Shown here: positions 6,702 through 13,348 of the stretch, piece by piece
Position numbering within the stretch: the stretch's first letter is position 1
Layout of the letters: each line of letters opens with the position of its first letter
Program-made: the position numbers and the translations under genes
IMG/VR virus record: IMGVR_UViG_3300027714_000004
Location: 81,427 to 145,426 of that record
Direction: 5' to 3' (one strand)
Source: a virus
Length of the DNA stretch: 64,000 bases
The notes under the pieces: generated by a model
Database searches by the model: none
Told to the model about the DNA's origin: nothing
Seen by the model: the letters and a program-made list of their open reading frames with translations, nothing else

Positions 6702-7112
6702 ATGAATCCAGTAAATATCGCAGGTCGCATCCGAGAGAAGAAACGCATCGAAGCGTATATCCATGCTATCGCGAAAGAGTTAGGTATTCACCGACTCTAT
6801 AGCAAGGTTCTCCTTGTAACCTTCTCTACTAAACTCCCTGATGATGCCCAAGGTCTCTGCTGGGGTGACTATAAGAGTCACGCTGAGATCTCTATAGCCC
6901 GTACTTGTCAGGGTGAGGCATTCACCCTAGAAGAGATGATGCAGACCCTAGCGCACGAACTAGTTCACGCTAAACAGTATCTTCGACGTGAACTGTGTGG
7001 TTACAGTTTTGCTTGGAAGGGACGTAAACCTCGCAACTACAAGTACGAGAACGCTCCTTGGGAGAAAGAGGCATACGGCCTAGAAGAAGAATTATTCAAA
7101 AAACACTGGTAA
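6702..7112 (+). CDS. Putative zinc metallopeptidase (HELVH)
   Basis: 136 residues. HELVH at about residues 85-89 is followed some 34 residues later by PWEKEAYGLEEEL, where a Glu (E121 or E123) could be the third zinc ligand, giving a gluzincin-like HExxH...E layout. The compact size resembles short SprT/IrrE-like phage proteins. The substrate cannot be read from the sequence. Start ATG 6702 follows the shared early leader. It does not resemble the HELAH gene at 4580 outside the motif. Confidence 0.75.
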   Translation: MNPVNIAGRIREKKRIEAYIHAIAKELGIHRLYSKVLLVTFSTKLPDDAQGLCWGDYKSHAEISIARTCQGEAFTLEEMMQTLAHELVHAKQYLRRELCGYSFAWKGRKPRNYKYENAPWEKEAYGLEEELFKKHW

Positions 7113-7118
7113 TAAGAT

Positions 7119-7310
7119 ATGAATCAAATAATGGAAGCGCACCAAGAACTGTTGGGTGATCTGGAACTAATCATTGATACCCTATGCCATCCGGCTTACG
7201 AGACCTTTTCAGAAGAAGTTAAAGAGTCTATAACAAAAGAGCGCAATCGTCTGGAGATGTTACTCGAAGTTCTGGAAGAAGACCCGTTATATGAAAGGGG
7301 TTCTTTATAA
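7119..7310 (+). CDS. Unknown acidic helical small protein
   Basis: 63 residues, nearly all helix-forming and acidic (MNQIMEAHQELLGDLELIID, ERNRLEMLLEVLEEDPLYE). Starts six bases after the metallopeptidase stop, so probably the same operon. No family recognised; it might be a partner of the metallopeptidase. Confidence 0.65.
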   Translation: MNQIMEAHQELLGDLELIIDTLCHPAYETFSEEVKESITKERNRLEMLLEVLEEDPLYERGSL

Positions 7311-7331
7311 CAAAATGGTCTAAAGAATATG

Positions 7332-7394
7332 TTGACTTTTGTTTAGGAAACAAGTATAATAGCTACATAAAGTCGAGTTGAGAGAGGAAATATT
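7332..7394 (+). promoter_or_regulatory. Early promoter and leader
   Basis: TTGACT at 7332-7337, 17-base spacer, TATAAT at 7355-7360, then AGCTACATAAAG and GAGAGAGGA before ATG 7395. A diverged member of the repeated leader family. Confidence 0.82.
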
Positions 7395-7601
7395 ATGAAA
7401 GGTTTATTTGAAATAGTTTTTGGTGTTGCCGCGATGGTTGCCATTGGTTATGTCTTCGCTGCGCCGGGCATATGGGATACCCCTGATGTTCACTTCAGCA
7501 ATCTGACACAAGAATGTGTGAAGGTTATCAATTACAAAACTGCTGACGTTTACAGCTGTACGAACCTTCCAGACCTCTACACTCACGTGTGGGTGAGATA
7601 A
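7395..7601 (+). CDS. Small exported or membrane-anchored protein
   Basis: 68 residues with an N-terminal hydrophobic segment (IVFGVAAMVAIGYVFAAPG) that could be a signal peptide with an AxxA-like end or a membrane anchor. The rest is short and polar with two cysteines (C42, C55) that could form a disulfide in the periplasm. TAATG coupling to the next membrane protein. Function unknown. Confidence 0.65.
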   Translation: MKGLFEIVFGVAAMVAIGYVFAAPGIWDTPDVHFSNLTQECVKVINYKTADVYSCTNLPDLYTHVWVR

Positions 7602-7774
7602 TGGATATCCTACTTGAGGTTCTAGGGTGGTCTCTATTTAGTTTCCTTGCCTTCCTAATGTATATCAACCTTCATATGGAAAACGAGAAACATGAACAAG
7701 AGAGACTTCCACTGATGTGGGAAGAAGGCGGGTTTTTGAATGATTTTTGGCAATGGCTAAAAAAGTTCAAATAA
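7601..7774 (+). CDS. Small membrane protein
   Basis: 57 residues with a single hydrophobic segment (VLGWSLFSFLAFLMYIN) near the N-terminus and a charged C-terminus. ATG 7601 overlaps the preceding stop by one base. The longer frame from 7589 is inside the upstream gene. No family recognised. Confidence 0.6.
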   Translation: MDILLEVLGWSLFSFLAFLMYINLHMENEKHEQERLPLMWEEGGFLNDFWQWLKKFK

Positions 7775-7778
7775 TGCC

Positions 7779-7844
7779 TTGACTTTTGTTTCGAAAAGAA
7801 GTATAATAGGTACTTAGTTAATTGAGTTGAGAGAGAAAAAGATT
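7779..7844 (+). promoter_or_regulatory. Early promoter and leader
   Basis: TTGACT at 7779-7784, 17-base spacer, TATAAT at 7802-7807, GAGTTGAGAGAG leader before ATG 7845. Confidence 0.82.
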
Positions 7845-8228
7845 ATGGCACATGTAACCCAAGAAGACAAAAAGAAGTTAGCCCCCCAAATCAAAGCTGT
7901 CTTGAAGAAGTACAAGATGAAAGGTAGCATTGCGGTTAAACACCACAGCACTTTAGTCTGTAACATTAAGAGCGGTGCGTTAGACATCCTCAAGGCAGCT
8001 GATGCTGCTCAGTACGGACGCGACTACATTCAAGTCAACCCTTACTGGATTAAAGACAACTACAACTGCCCGACTGTTGTTGCGTTCTTGACTGAACTGA
8101 AAGCGGCAATGGAAGGAGAAGACTACTTCTGTGAAGACGACAGTCAGACTGACTACTTCTTCCGTAGCCACTACACCGATATCAACGTCGGAAACTACAA
8201 CACTCCTTATGTATTGGATGCAGCGTAA
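7845..8228 (+). CDS. Conserved phage protein, LPD29-like
   Basis: 127 residues. The N-terminal half (IKAVLKKYKMKGSIAVKHHS, then TLVCNIKSG) resembles domains in large polyvalent phage and plasmid proteins (LPD29-type) and stand-alone phage hypothetical proteins. The C-terminal half is acidic and aromatic (YFCEDDSQTDYFFRSHYTDI). I know no function. Strong promoter directly upstream and TAATG coupling downstream. The family assignment is from memory of the motif style and is tentative. Confidence 0.7.
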   Translation: MAHVTQEDKKKLAPQIKAVLKKYKMKGSIAVKHHSTLVCNIKSGALDILKAADAAQYGRDYIQVNPYWIKDNYNCPTVVAFLTELKAAMEGEDYFCEDDSQTDYFFRSHYTDINVGNYNTPYVLDAA

Positions 8229-8395
8229 TGACTGATATGACTTTTCGTGCGTGGAGCAATCAGATGTGGTATGATCATTGCGATGAGGTAGAGGTCTGGA
8301 CTGGTAAACTTCCGAACTACACTGCTAAAGAATACTTTGTGAAGTATAAGTGGTTCCTGAAACGTGAATACCAGTACGCTAAAAAGTTAAAATAA
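8228..8395 (+). CDS. Unknown 55-residue protein
   Basis: Reads MTDMTFRAWSNQMWYDH and ends YQYAKKLK before TAA at 8395, rich in Trp, Tyr and Lys. ATG 8228 overlaps the stop of the upstream gene (TAATG) and the next promoter starts three bases after its stop, so the frame exactly fills the gap between two firm elements. Confidence 0.6.
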   Translation: MTDMTFRAWSNQMWYDHCDEVEVWTGKLPNYTAKEYFVKYKWFLKREYQYAKKLK

Positions 8396-8398
8396 GCC

Positions 8399-8427
8399 TT
8401 GACAATTGTTTGTGAAACATGTATAAT
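8399..8427 (+). promoter_or_regulatory. Sigma70-like early promoter
   Basis: TTGACA at 8399-8404, 17-base spacer, TATAAT at 8422-8427. A near-consensus promoter for the operon starting at 8461. Confidence 0.85.
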
Positions 8428-8460
8428 ACTTGTATTGAATTGATAAAGAGAGAGATGATT

Positions 8461-8694
8461 ATGTTTTATGCGAAACCAAAGATGACCAATCACCATGACG
8501 CAGCTTACTTCAACACCGTTACCGAAGCTGTTTCATTCCTAAACGAGTACAACCAGTTAGGCCCTGAACATGAGAGTGACGGATTTTCCAATAGTGTCGC
8601 TAAACTTCAAGCCGAAGACTTTTGGATGCTAGGTAAGTTGACTGGCCCAGAGGGTGTCCAGTTTAAGAATAACAAAGTAGTGGAGGTAGCGTAA
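8461..8694 (+). CDS. Unknown early protein
   Basis: 77 residues starting MFYAKPKMTNHHDAAYFNT. Polar, with a helical middle and ending NNKVVEVA. ATG 8455 two codons upstream is an alternative start; the position after GAGAGAGATGATT matches the other early leaders. No family recognised. Confidence 0.7.
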   Translation: MFYAKPKMTNHHDAAYFNTVTEAVSFLNEYNQLGPEHESDGFSNSVAKLQAEDFWMLGKLTGPEGVQFKNNKVVEVA

Positions 8695-8695
8695 C

Positions 8696-9013
8696 ATGGG
8701 TATGATTGCTGAGATTTTTCGTTCTGATATGAGTGACTGTTCTAACGGTGGTATGAGTTCACAGTACACTGCGGTGACTGTAGTGAATGTTGATGGCCCG
8801 TTCGAACCTACTGTTGGTCGACCTGCCGTTGAGATAGTTAAAGGGTACCTAGAAGGTACATGTCACATTCGTCCAGTTTACTTAGCGGAAGACCGTCCTA
8901 TGATGGGTGGTACTTATATCGCGACATCAGATAGTCGATTCAATGAAAAGGTTAGAGAGATAACTGGTGGACGACACGCTGGTGCGGTTCCTTTCCACGA
9001 TAGGTCTGAATAA
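8696..9013 (+). CDS. Unknown early protein
   Basis: 105 residues. MGMIAEIFRSDMSDCSNGGM is followed by a region of likely beta strands (YTAVTVVNVDGPFEP) and a C-terminus with MMGGTYIATSDSRF. No recognised family. Lies between two coupled genes in one operon and shares a TAATG junction with the MazG-like gene. Confidence 0.7.
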   Translation: MGMIAEIFRSDMSDCSNGGMSSQYTAVTVVNVDGPFEPTVGRPAVEIVKGYLEGTCHIRPVYLAEDRPMMGGTYIATSDSRFNEKVREITGGRHAGAVPFHDRSE

Positions 9014-9273
9014 TGTTAAAACATAATGATTCCTCGACTGAACTGTTAACCATCTTACAAGAAGAATGTGCAGAGGTTATTGTAGAAGTTTCCAAAATAA
9101 AACGATTCGGTCAAGATCAACAGAACATTGACCGTCTCGCCAAAGAAGTGGGTGACTTAGTCTGTATGATTGAGTTGCTCCAAGAATGGGAAGTGGTATC
9201 TTATAGTGCGGTTGAAGATGCACGTCAAGAGAAGCTTCTTAAACTTGCCAAGTGGTCTGACCTTCCTTTATGA
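9013..9273 (+). CDS. MazG-like nucleotide pyrophosphohydrolase
   Basis: 86 residues. The all-alpha NTP pyrophosphohydrolase signature is present: EECAEVIVEVSKIKRFG at about 17-33 (EExxE metal ligands) and KEVGDLVCMIELL at about 44-56 (ExxD). These enzymes hydrolyse (d)NTPs or related nucleotides to monophosphates using Mg2+. Phage versions are thought to adjust nucleotide pools or stress signals of the host. The protein is shorter than full MazG (one domain only), which is usual for phages. Early expression fits a metabolic role. Confidence 0.85.
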   Translation: MLKHNDSSTELLTILQEECAEVIVEVSKIKRFGQDQQNIDRLAKEVGDLVCMIELLQEWEVVSYSAVEDARQEKLLKLAKWSDLPL

Positions 9274-9287
9274 TTCGGAGAACTGAT

Positions 9288-9440
9288 ATGTCAAAGAAAA
9301 CATCTGTAACAAGATCCAATCCGGTCGCGAAGTACGCGTCGAAGGTCAATCGTGCCGCTACTCACATGGATAGGAAGAAAGAATCCAAGAAGCAGGGGCA
9401 GTACTCTAAAGAAGAACTATATCCTAATAACGGATTTTAA
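9288..9440 (+). CDS. Conserved tiny basic protein
   Basis: 50 residues, MSKKTSVTRSNPVAKY, then RAATHMDRKKESKKQG and a polar end. The NPVAKY...RAATH.DRKK pattern is one I associate with small basic proteins of T4-like phages. CGGAG lies ten bases upstream of ATG 9288. Probably binds nucleic acid or a phage protein; no proven role. Confidence 0.65.
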   Translation: MSKKTSVTRSNPVAKYASKVNRAATHMDRKKESKKQGQYSKEELYPNNGF

Positions 9441-9453
9441 TTCTTCTTGCCCC

Positions 9454-9482
9454 TTGACACAAACCATATAATAAGGTATAAT
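9454..9482 (+). promoter_or_regulatory. Sigma70-like early promoter
   Basis: TTGACA at 9454-9459, 17-base spacer, TATAAT at 9477-9482. Confidence 0.8.
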
Positions 9483-9512
9483 ATGTCCATATCAAAAGAA
9501 GTACGTTATGCA

Positions 9513-9716
9513 ATGATTCGACGAGCAGCACTGAAGATTCAAAAGCATAATAAGCACAGTAAGATTATTAAATCAAATAAACGTCTTGCTGATGAAGTAG
9601 TAAGTCTTGATCGACAGGACTATAAGTCGAACGTACGTTGGAGTGACGAAGAGAGATATGTTGATGCTCACTTCTCCGATGTACATAAAGCCACCCAAAA
9701 TAAGGATTGGAATTAA
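9513..9716 (+). CDS. Unknown basic small protein
   Basis: 67 residues from ATG 9513 (MIRRAALKIQKHNKHSKIIK), basic in the first half and acidic in the second. The in-frame ATG at 9483 touches the -10 box of the promoter at 9454-9482 and would lie upstream of its RNA start, so it could be used only from read-through RNA; the inner start is therefore preferred. TAATG junction to the next gene. No family recognised. Confidence 0.6.
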   Translation: MIRRAALKIQKHNKHSKIIKSNKRLADEVVSLDRQDYKSNVRWSDEERYVDAHFSDVHKATQNKDWN

Positions 9717-10012
9717 TGTCTGAAGTACCAACAAACCTAATTGACCTAGGTCAATATCCGAAGAACGATGTAGAACTGATCGCACGAGAGTTCCTACGTT
9801 GTGTCTACTTGGATACTCTAGATCTCTACGTCAAAGACTATTCAAGTCTAGGCGAAGATGATGAGTCGCGTAAGAATGTTATCGCTAGTCTGCAAGCTTT
9901 TGAATATACAATTTCCGTATTAGACGGTAATCAAGACTTCCTTGATGCTATCCATACAGAAGCAGAAGCTGCTGCAGCTAAACCAGAAGATGAAGAATTT
10001 GAACGTTTCTAA
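9716..10012 (+). CDS. Unknown acidic protein upstream of gene 33
   Basis: 98 residues, MSEVPTNLIDLGQYPKNDVE, acidic and mostly helical, with an Ala/Glu-rich end (EAEAAAAKPEDEEFERF). It lies directly before the DUF2693-like gene, gp33 and gp32, where T4 carries transcription and replication accessory genes. The sequence gives no function. Confidence 0.7.
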   Translation: MSEVPTNLIDLGQYPKNDVELIAREFLRCVYLDTLDLYVKDYSSLGEDDESRKNVIASLQAFEYTISVLDGNQDFLDAIHTEAEAAAAKPEDEEFERF

Positions 10013-10022
10013 GGAGAAACAC

Positions 10023-10295
10023 ATGTATAGTTATGATAAAGTAATTGAACAATTGAAGACCAATGTACTTCAGGTTACCTTTGACAAGGTAAATGGAGAG
10101 CGAAGAATTATGCCATGTACCCTACAGATTGATTACATGACTGACCCTTCCAAAGAATTGTCCGAGTCTAAAGTAAGCCAAGTAGAGTCCAAGTCGGTGA
10201 ATAAATCTGTCATCCGTGCATTCGCAATTGATAAGCAATCTTGGAGATCTTTCCGAGTTGACAATATCTCAGCGATTGAGGTAATAAATGGATGA
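10023..10295 (+). CDS. DUF2693 / WYL_2-like small protein
   Basis: 90 residues. MYSYDKVIEQLKTNVLQVTF, followed by KVNGERRIMPCTL and a C-terminal VIRAFAIDKQSWRSFRVDNI, matches the DUF2693 (WYL_2, SH3-like barrel) family of small phage proteins in which a conserved ...WRSFR.D.I segment is diagnostic. Role unknown; the fold suggests ligand or nucleic-acid binding. AAGGAG is five bases before ATG 10023; the longer frame from 9942 lies within the previous gene. Overlaps gene 33 by eight bases, suggesting coupled expression with the late-transcription coactivator. Confidence 0.8.
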   Translation: MYSYDKVIEQLKTNVLQVTFDKVNGERRIMPCTLQIDYMTDPSKELSESKVSQVESKSVNKSVIRAFAIDKQSWRSFRVDNISAIEVING

Positions 10296-10527
10296 ATTAA
10301 AACTCGAAGATAAACTGATCACCAAGAAGTCCTTCTCTTCTATGACAGAGAGTTTCGTGTTCCGGAACAGAATGACCTATATGGATACTATAGTACATCT
10401 ATGTGAAAAGAATAACCTAGAGTTAGAAGATGTTAAAAAATACTTGTCTACCACAATTGTGGAACATCTAGAAAGTGAAGCACGTCAGTTGAATTTCCTG
10501 CCAAAACAGAATCAACTAGACGTATAA
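10288..10527 (+). CDS. 33: Late transcription coactivator gp33
   Basis: 79 residues. The central YMDTIVHLCEKNNLELEDV followed by KKYLSTTIVEHLESEA and the C-terminal LNFLPKQNQLDV match the short gp33 proteins of marine T4-like phages. In T4, gp33 bridges RNA polymerase and the gp45 sliding clamp so that the gp55 polymerase reads TATAAATA promoters. The position directly before gene 32 matches the T4 order 33-59-32, with gene 59 absent here. It is shorter than T4 gp33 (112 residues), as in cyanophages. The many TATAAATA cores in the window are its expected targets. Confidence 0.8.
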   Translation: MDELKLEDKLITKKSFSSMTESFVFRNRMTYMDTIVHLCEKNNLELEDVKKYLSTTIVEHLESEARQLNFLPKQNQLDV

Positions 10528-10554
10528 GTAGTACTGCCCTTATGGGTAATCTCA

Positions 10555-10576
10555 TACATTGTTTATACATTGTTTA
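10555..10576 (+). promoter_or_regulatory. Tandem TACATTGTTTA repeat in gene 32 leader
   Basis: Two perfect head-to-tail copies of the 11-mer TACATTGTTTA (10555-10565 and 10566-10576) in an A/T-rich, apparently unstructured leader ending in AAGGAAG before the gene 32 ATG. T4 gp32 represses its own mRNA by binding an unstructured leader; this repeat is a candidate for the same control. Confidence 0.45.
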
Positions 10577-10606
10577 TATTTAAGTTAATATTATTAAGGA
10601 AGTTTT

Positions 10607-11551
10607 ATGTCTTTTGCAAACCTCAAGTCCAAGTCTATGGACATCTCAAAGCTAGTCACCGCTGCAAACGTAGCAACCGGACAAGCAAGTAACACAAACA
10701 AATATCAAGACGATCGCAAGTGGAAGCCTACTGTTGATGAACAGGGTAATGGCTACGCAGTTATTCGTTTTCTTCCTGCTACTGAAGGTCAAGATCTTCC
10801 GTGGGTACGCTACTGGGATCACGCCTTTAAAGGTATTACCGGACAGTGGTACATCGAACGTTCATTGACTACACTAGGTCAGAACGATCCATTAGGTGAG
10901 TTGAACTCTCGTCTATGGAACTCAGGTATCGAAGAAGACAAGGAAACTGCACGTAAGCAGAAGCGCCGTCTGCACTACGTTACTAACATCCAAGTTATTA
11001 ACGACCCCGCAAACCCTGCCAACAACGGTAAGGTAATGATCTACGAGTTCGGTAAGAAGATCTTTGATAAGATCATGGATCAGATGCAACCAGAATTTCC
11101 TGGCGAGACTCCGGTCAATCCTTTCGACTTCTGGACAGGTGCTGATTTCGAACTGAAGATTCGTAAAGTTGCGGGTTACAGAAACTATGATAAGTCGGAC
11201 TTCAAGTCGCCTTCTGCATTCCTAGGATCAGATGAGACTCAGTTGGAATCAGTGTATAACTCACTGTATGACTTAAACGAGTTCATTATCCCCAACTACC
11301 CGAACGCGTTTGACTCGAACTGGTTCAAGTCTTATGACGATCTCAAGTCTAAGTTGGAAACTGTACTAGGTCTTGCGACTGGTGCTGGGTCAACACTGAA
11401 GAACGAAGCATTAGCACAGACTGCTGAAGCTGCTCCGATTCGATCAGCAGTTGAACCTACTGTTGTCGCTGCTGCTCCTGCTGCGGTTGCTGCTGTCGCA
11501 GAAGAAGATGACACACTGTCTTACTTCGCGCAGATGGCTGCCGAAGATTAA
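10607..11551 (+). CDS. 32: Single-stranded DNA-binding protein gp32
   Basis: 314 residues. Residues 1-20 (MSFANLKSKSMDISKLVTAA) form the basic N-terminal cooperativity arm (LKSKS resembles the LAST motif). The OB-fold core follows, with WKPTVDEQGNGYAVIRFLP and KRRLHYVTNIQVINDPANP and the strand GKVMIYEFGKKIFDKI. An Ala-rich linker leads to the acidic C-terminal tail (EEDDTLSYFAQMAAED) that recruits replication and recombination proteins. There are no cysteines, so the zinc site of T4 gp32 is missing. It coats ssDNA during replication, recombination and repair. AAGGAAG precedes the ATG; a strong terminator follows. Confidence 0.95.
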   Translation: MSFANLKSKSMDISKLVTAANVATGQASNTNKYQDDRKWKPTVDEQGNGYAVIRFLPATEGQDLPWVRYWDHAFKGITGQWYIERSLTTLGQNDPLGELNSRLWNSGIEEDKETARKQKRRLHYVTNIQVINDPANPANNGKVMIYEFGKKIFDKIMDQMQPEFPGETPVNPFDFWTGADFELKIRKVAGYRNYDKSDFKSPSAFLGSDETQLESVYNSLYDLNEFIIPNYPNAFDSNWFKSYDDLKSKLETVLGLATGAGSTLKNEALAQTAEAAPIRSAVEPTVVAAAPAAVAAVAEEDDTLSYFAQMAAED

Positions 11552-11576
11552 TAATCCCAGTGTAGTGTGAAACCGG

Positions 11577-11604
11577 AAAGGGACTCGAAAGAGTCCCTTT
11601 TTTT
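11577..11604. terminator. Bidirectional rho-independent terminator
   Basis: AAAGGGACTC and GAGTCCCTTT form a 10-base-pair stem with a GAAA loop. The plus strand continues with TTTT; read from the minus strand the stem also ends in a U-run. It separates gene 32 from the convergent tape-measure gene. Confidence 0.92.
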
Positions 11605-13105
11605 ATACTGATCTTCCTTGGTCGAAGGGATCCGCAGAATTATTCGAAGCTACGAGTACAGGGGCAGGAGCACTAGCAGCAGGTGCCGCAGATGTTCTAG
11701 AACTATTATCCATCATGACGATGTTAGCAGTCGCTTTAACTACATCGTTCTCCTTGACTGCACTATTTAACTGATTTGATCCAGTTGGTTTGTTGGTTGC
11801 TCCCGCCGCAGAAATATCGTCCTTACCATTGAGAAGGTAATCCAACCCCTTTCCAGACTCACCCCCCGAACCGATCAATATCGCTAAGTTCGCAAAGGAG
11901 AATACTTCCTTAGCTCTTTTAAATACTCTAGCCATCATTTCGGTCATATTGGTGAAGACTTCTTTCATAAACTCTACTGGCGAATCTATGAAGTTTGCAA
12001 TACCTTCTTTAATAGACTCGTACGCTGCACCGAAACTGAATGAGTCTAAGAACGCCGAGAATTTCTTGAATCCGAGTTTTTCGGATACCCAAGAGATTGC
12101 GTCCTTAACCATATCCGCAAGGTCGACAACAAAGAATTTTAATAGGTCGTCTATGATATTTTTGAGCGTACCGAAACCAAATTCACCGGACATTAAATCA
12201 CTAACAATATTCTTACCTACGATGAATGCAGCTGCTAGAGGGGCGAATATTTTTGATACTAGTTTAAAAACTGACCCAAAGGTTTTCGCGAAAGAACCAA
12301 ATTTAGTTCCTAGTTTCTGAAAGAACTCCATCACCTTTGCGATAGGGCCAGTAGTTTTACTTCCTCCTGCAAAGGAAAGGGTTTTCCCCAGAACTTCGAA
12401 GGGTTTCATGAATGACTTAAATCTCTCGCTCACCTTCGCTATAACTTGACCTAACTTACTTTCGGTGAACATGACCTTTAACTTAGTTCCCCATCCAGAT
12501 ATCATTTTACCGACAAAGGTGAAACCCTCTCTTACTTTACCGAGTCCAGTCATGAATACTTGTGTTATCGCCTTTCCGATTTCGATAGGGAATTTTACGA
12601 TCTTGGATATGAATTTAGGTGTCAGGAACTTGATAATCGCACCTAACGGTTTGAATAGTCCTGATATAGATCCTGCAAGAGTACCCATTGCAACTGCCGC
12701 AAGAGATGCGAACAGTCCTAATCTAGTTAGCATCTCCGATGGTTTGTCGTCTTTCTTCGGGTCGTCCTCTTCCTTCGAGGCACCTATATTTTGAATAGCT
12801 TCCAACAGGGAACTTTGCCAGATCTTAGTTTCGTTTCTACTTTCCAGATCATCTCCGGATGTATTAGATCCACCTTTAGATAGGTTTCTACGGATGTAAC
12901 CAAGATGACCAAACATCTGACTCAGAAGATTCTCGCTACGACCCACGCGCATAACGACATTTTCCATGACACCTTTCAGTGCCTCAGAATTGCTGGTCTG
13001 TACCTTAGTCTGGTTTTCTTGCCCGTCAATAAGCACTTTACTTTGTACGGACTGTCCATCGCGGACAGATTCTAGTTTACCAGATACTTCTTTGAGAGTT
13101 GCCAT
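11603..13105 (-). CDS. Tail tape-measure protein (gp29-type)
   Basis: 500 residues. The N-terminal 150 are polar and coiled-coil-like; the middle (about 130-420) has repeated amphipathic and hydrophobic helices with many Phe, Gly and Lys (LTRLGLFASLAAVAMG, FGSFAKTFGSVFKLVSKIF); the C-terminus is Ala/Ser-rich. The composition and the position just after the gp26/gp51-type genes fit the tape measure, which sets tail length in complex with chaperones and hub proteins. T4 gp29 is 590 residues, so a slightly shorter tail or a diverged protein is expected. No enzymatic domain seen. Last gene of the leftward operon. Confidence 0.75.
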   Translation of the reverse strand: MATLKEVSGKLESVRDGQSVQSKVLIDGQENQTKVQTSNSEALKGVMENVVMRVGRSENLLSQMFGHLGYIRRNLSKGGSNTSGDDLESRNETKIWQSSLLEAIQNIGASKEEDDPKKDDKPSEMLTRLGLFASLAAVAMGTLAGSISGLFKPLGAIIKFLTPKFISKIVKFPIEIGKAITQVFMTGLGKVREGFTFVGKMISGWGTKLKVMFTESKLGQVIAKVSERFKSFMKPFEVLGKTLSFAGGSKTTGPIAKVMEFFQKLGTKFGSFAKTFGSVFKLVSKIFAPLAAAFIVGKNIVSDLMSGEFGFGTLKNIIDDLLKFFVVDLADMVKDAISWVSEKLGFKKFSAFLDSFSFGAAYESIKEGIANFIDSPVEFMKEVFTNMTEMMARVFKRAKEVFSFANLAILIGSGGESGKGLDYLLNGKDDISAAGATNKPTGSNQLNSAVKENDVVKATANIVMMDNSSRTSAAPAASAPAPVLVASNNSADPFDQGRSV

Positions 13106-13108
13106 ATC

Positions 13109-13348
13109 TTACCCTTGTTGTTTTGCTCTTTCGTTTTTCTCTTTGATGTCTTCTATCAACATCGTCAAGTAAATCTCTCTCTCCCACGGAATCATTGTTT
13201 CGACCTCTTCCAACGAGTAACTAAAATTATTAAGAAGCTGGAAGTTAACCTGATAGTAATTCATCAGGTTATCGTGAGAGAGATTAACTAAAAAAAATCG
13301 TCCATCCCCTTCAATGTTCTTTCGTTCTTGTGGGAGCAAGACGTACAT
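13109..13348 (-). CDS. gp51-like small tail chaperone frame, probably a frameshift extension
   Basis: Open frame of 79 codons. The C-terminal NYYQVNFQLLNNFSYSLEEV and MIPWEREIYLTMLIEDI match the short proteins found before the tape measure in T4-like phages (often called gp51-like or tail assembly chaperone). It overlaps the end of gp26 by 61 bases. Neither its first ATG (13348) nor the ATG at residue 28 has a Shine-Dalgarno sequence. A run of eight T at the end of gp26 would allow a -1 slip into this frame, adding 60 residues to gp26 (see findings). Either an independent gene or the second half of a frameshift product. Confidence 0.65.
   Translation of the reverse strand: MYVLLPQERKNIEGDGRFFLVNLSHDNLMNYYQVNFQLLNNFSYSLEEVETMIPWEREIYLTMLIEDIKEKNERAKQQG
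13246..13271 (-). other. Stem-loop downstream of slippery U8
   Basis: TAACCTGAT at 13246-13254 and ATCAGGTTA at 13263-13271 form a perfect 9-base-pair stem with an 8-base loop. On the minus-strand mRNA it lies 18 bases after the U8 run at 13297-13290. Candidate stimulator of frameshifting. Confidence 0.5.

Noticed and set aside
11949-12794. Plus-strand open frames across the tape-measure gene
   Set aside because: They are antisense to the 500-codon tape-measure frame, which fits the operon direction and spacing; they show no motif.
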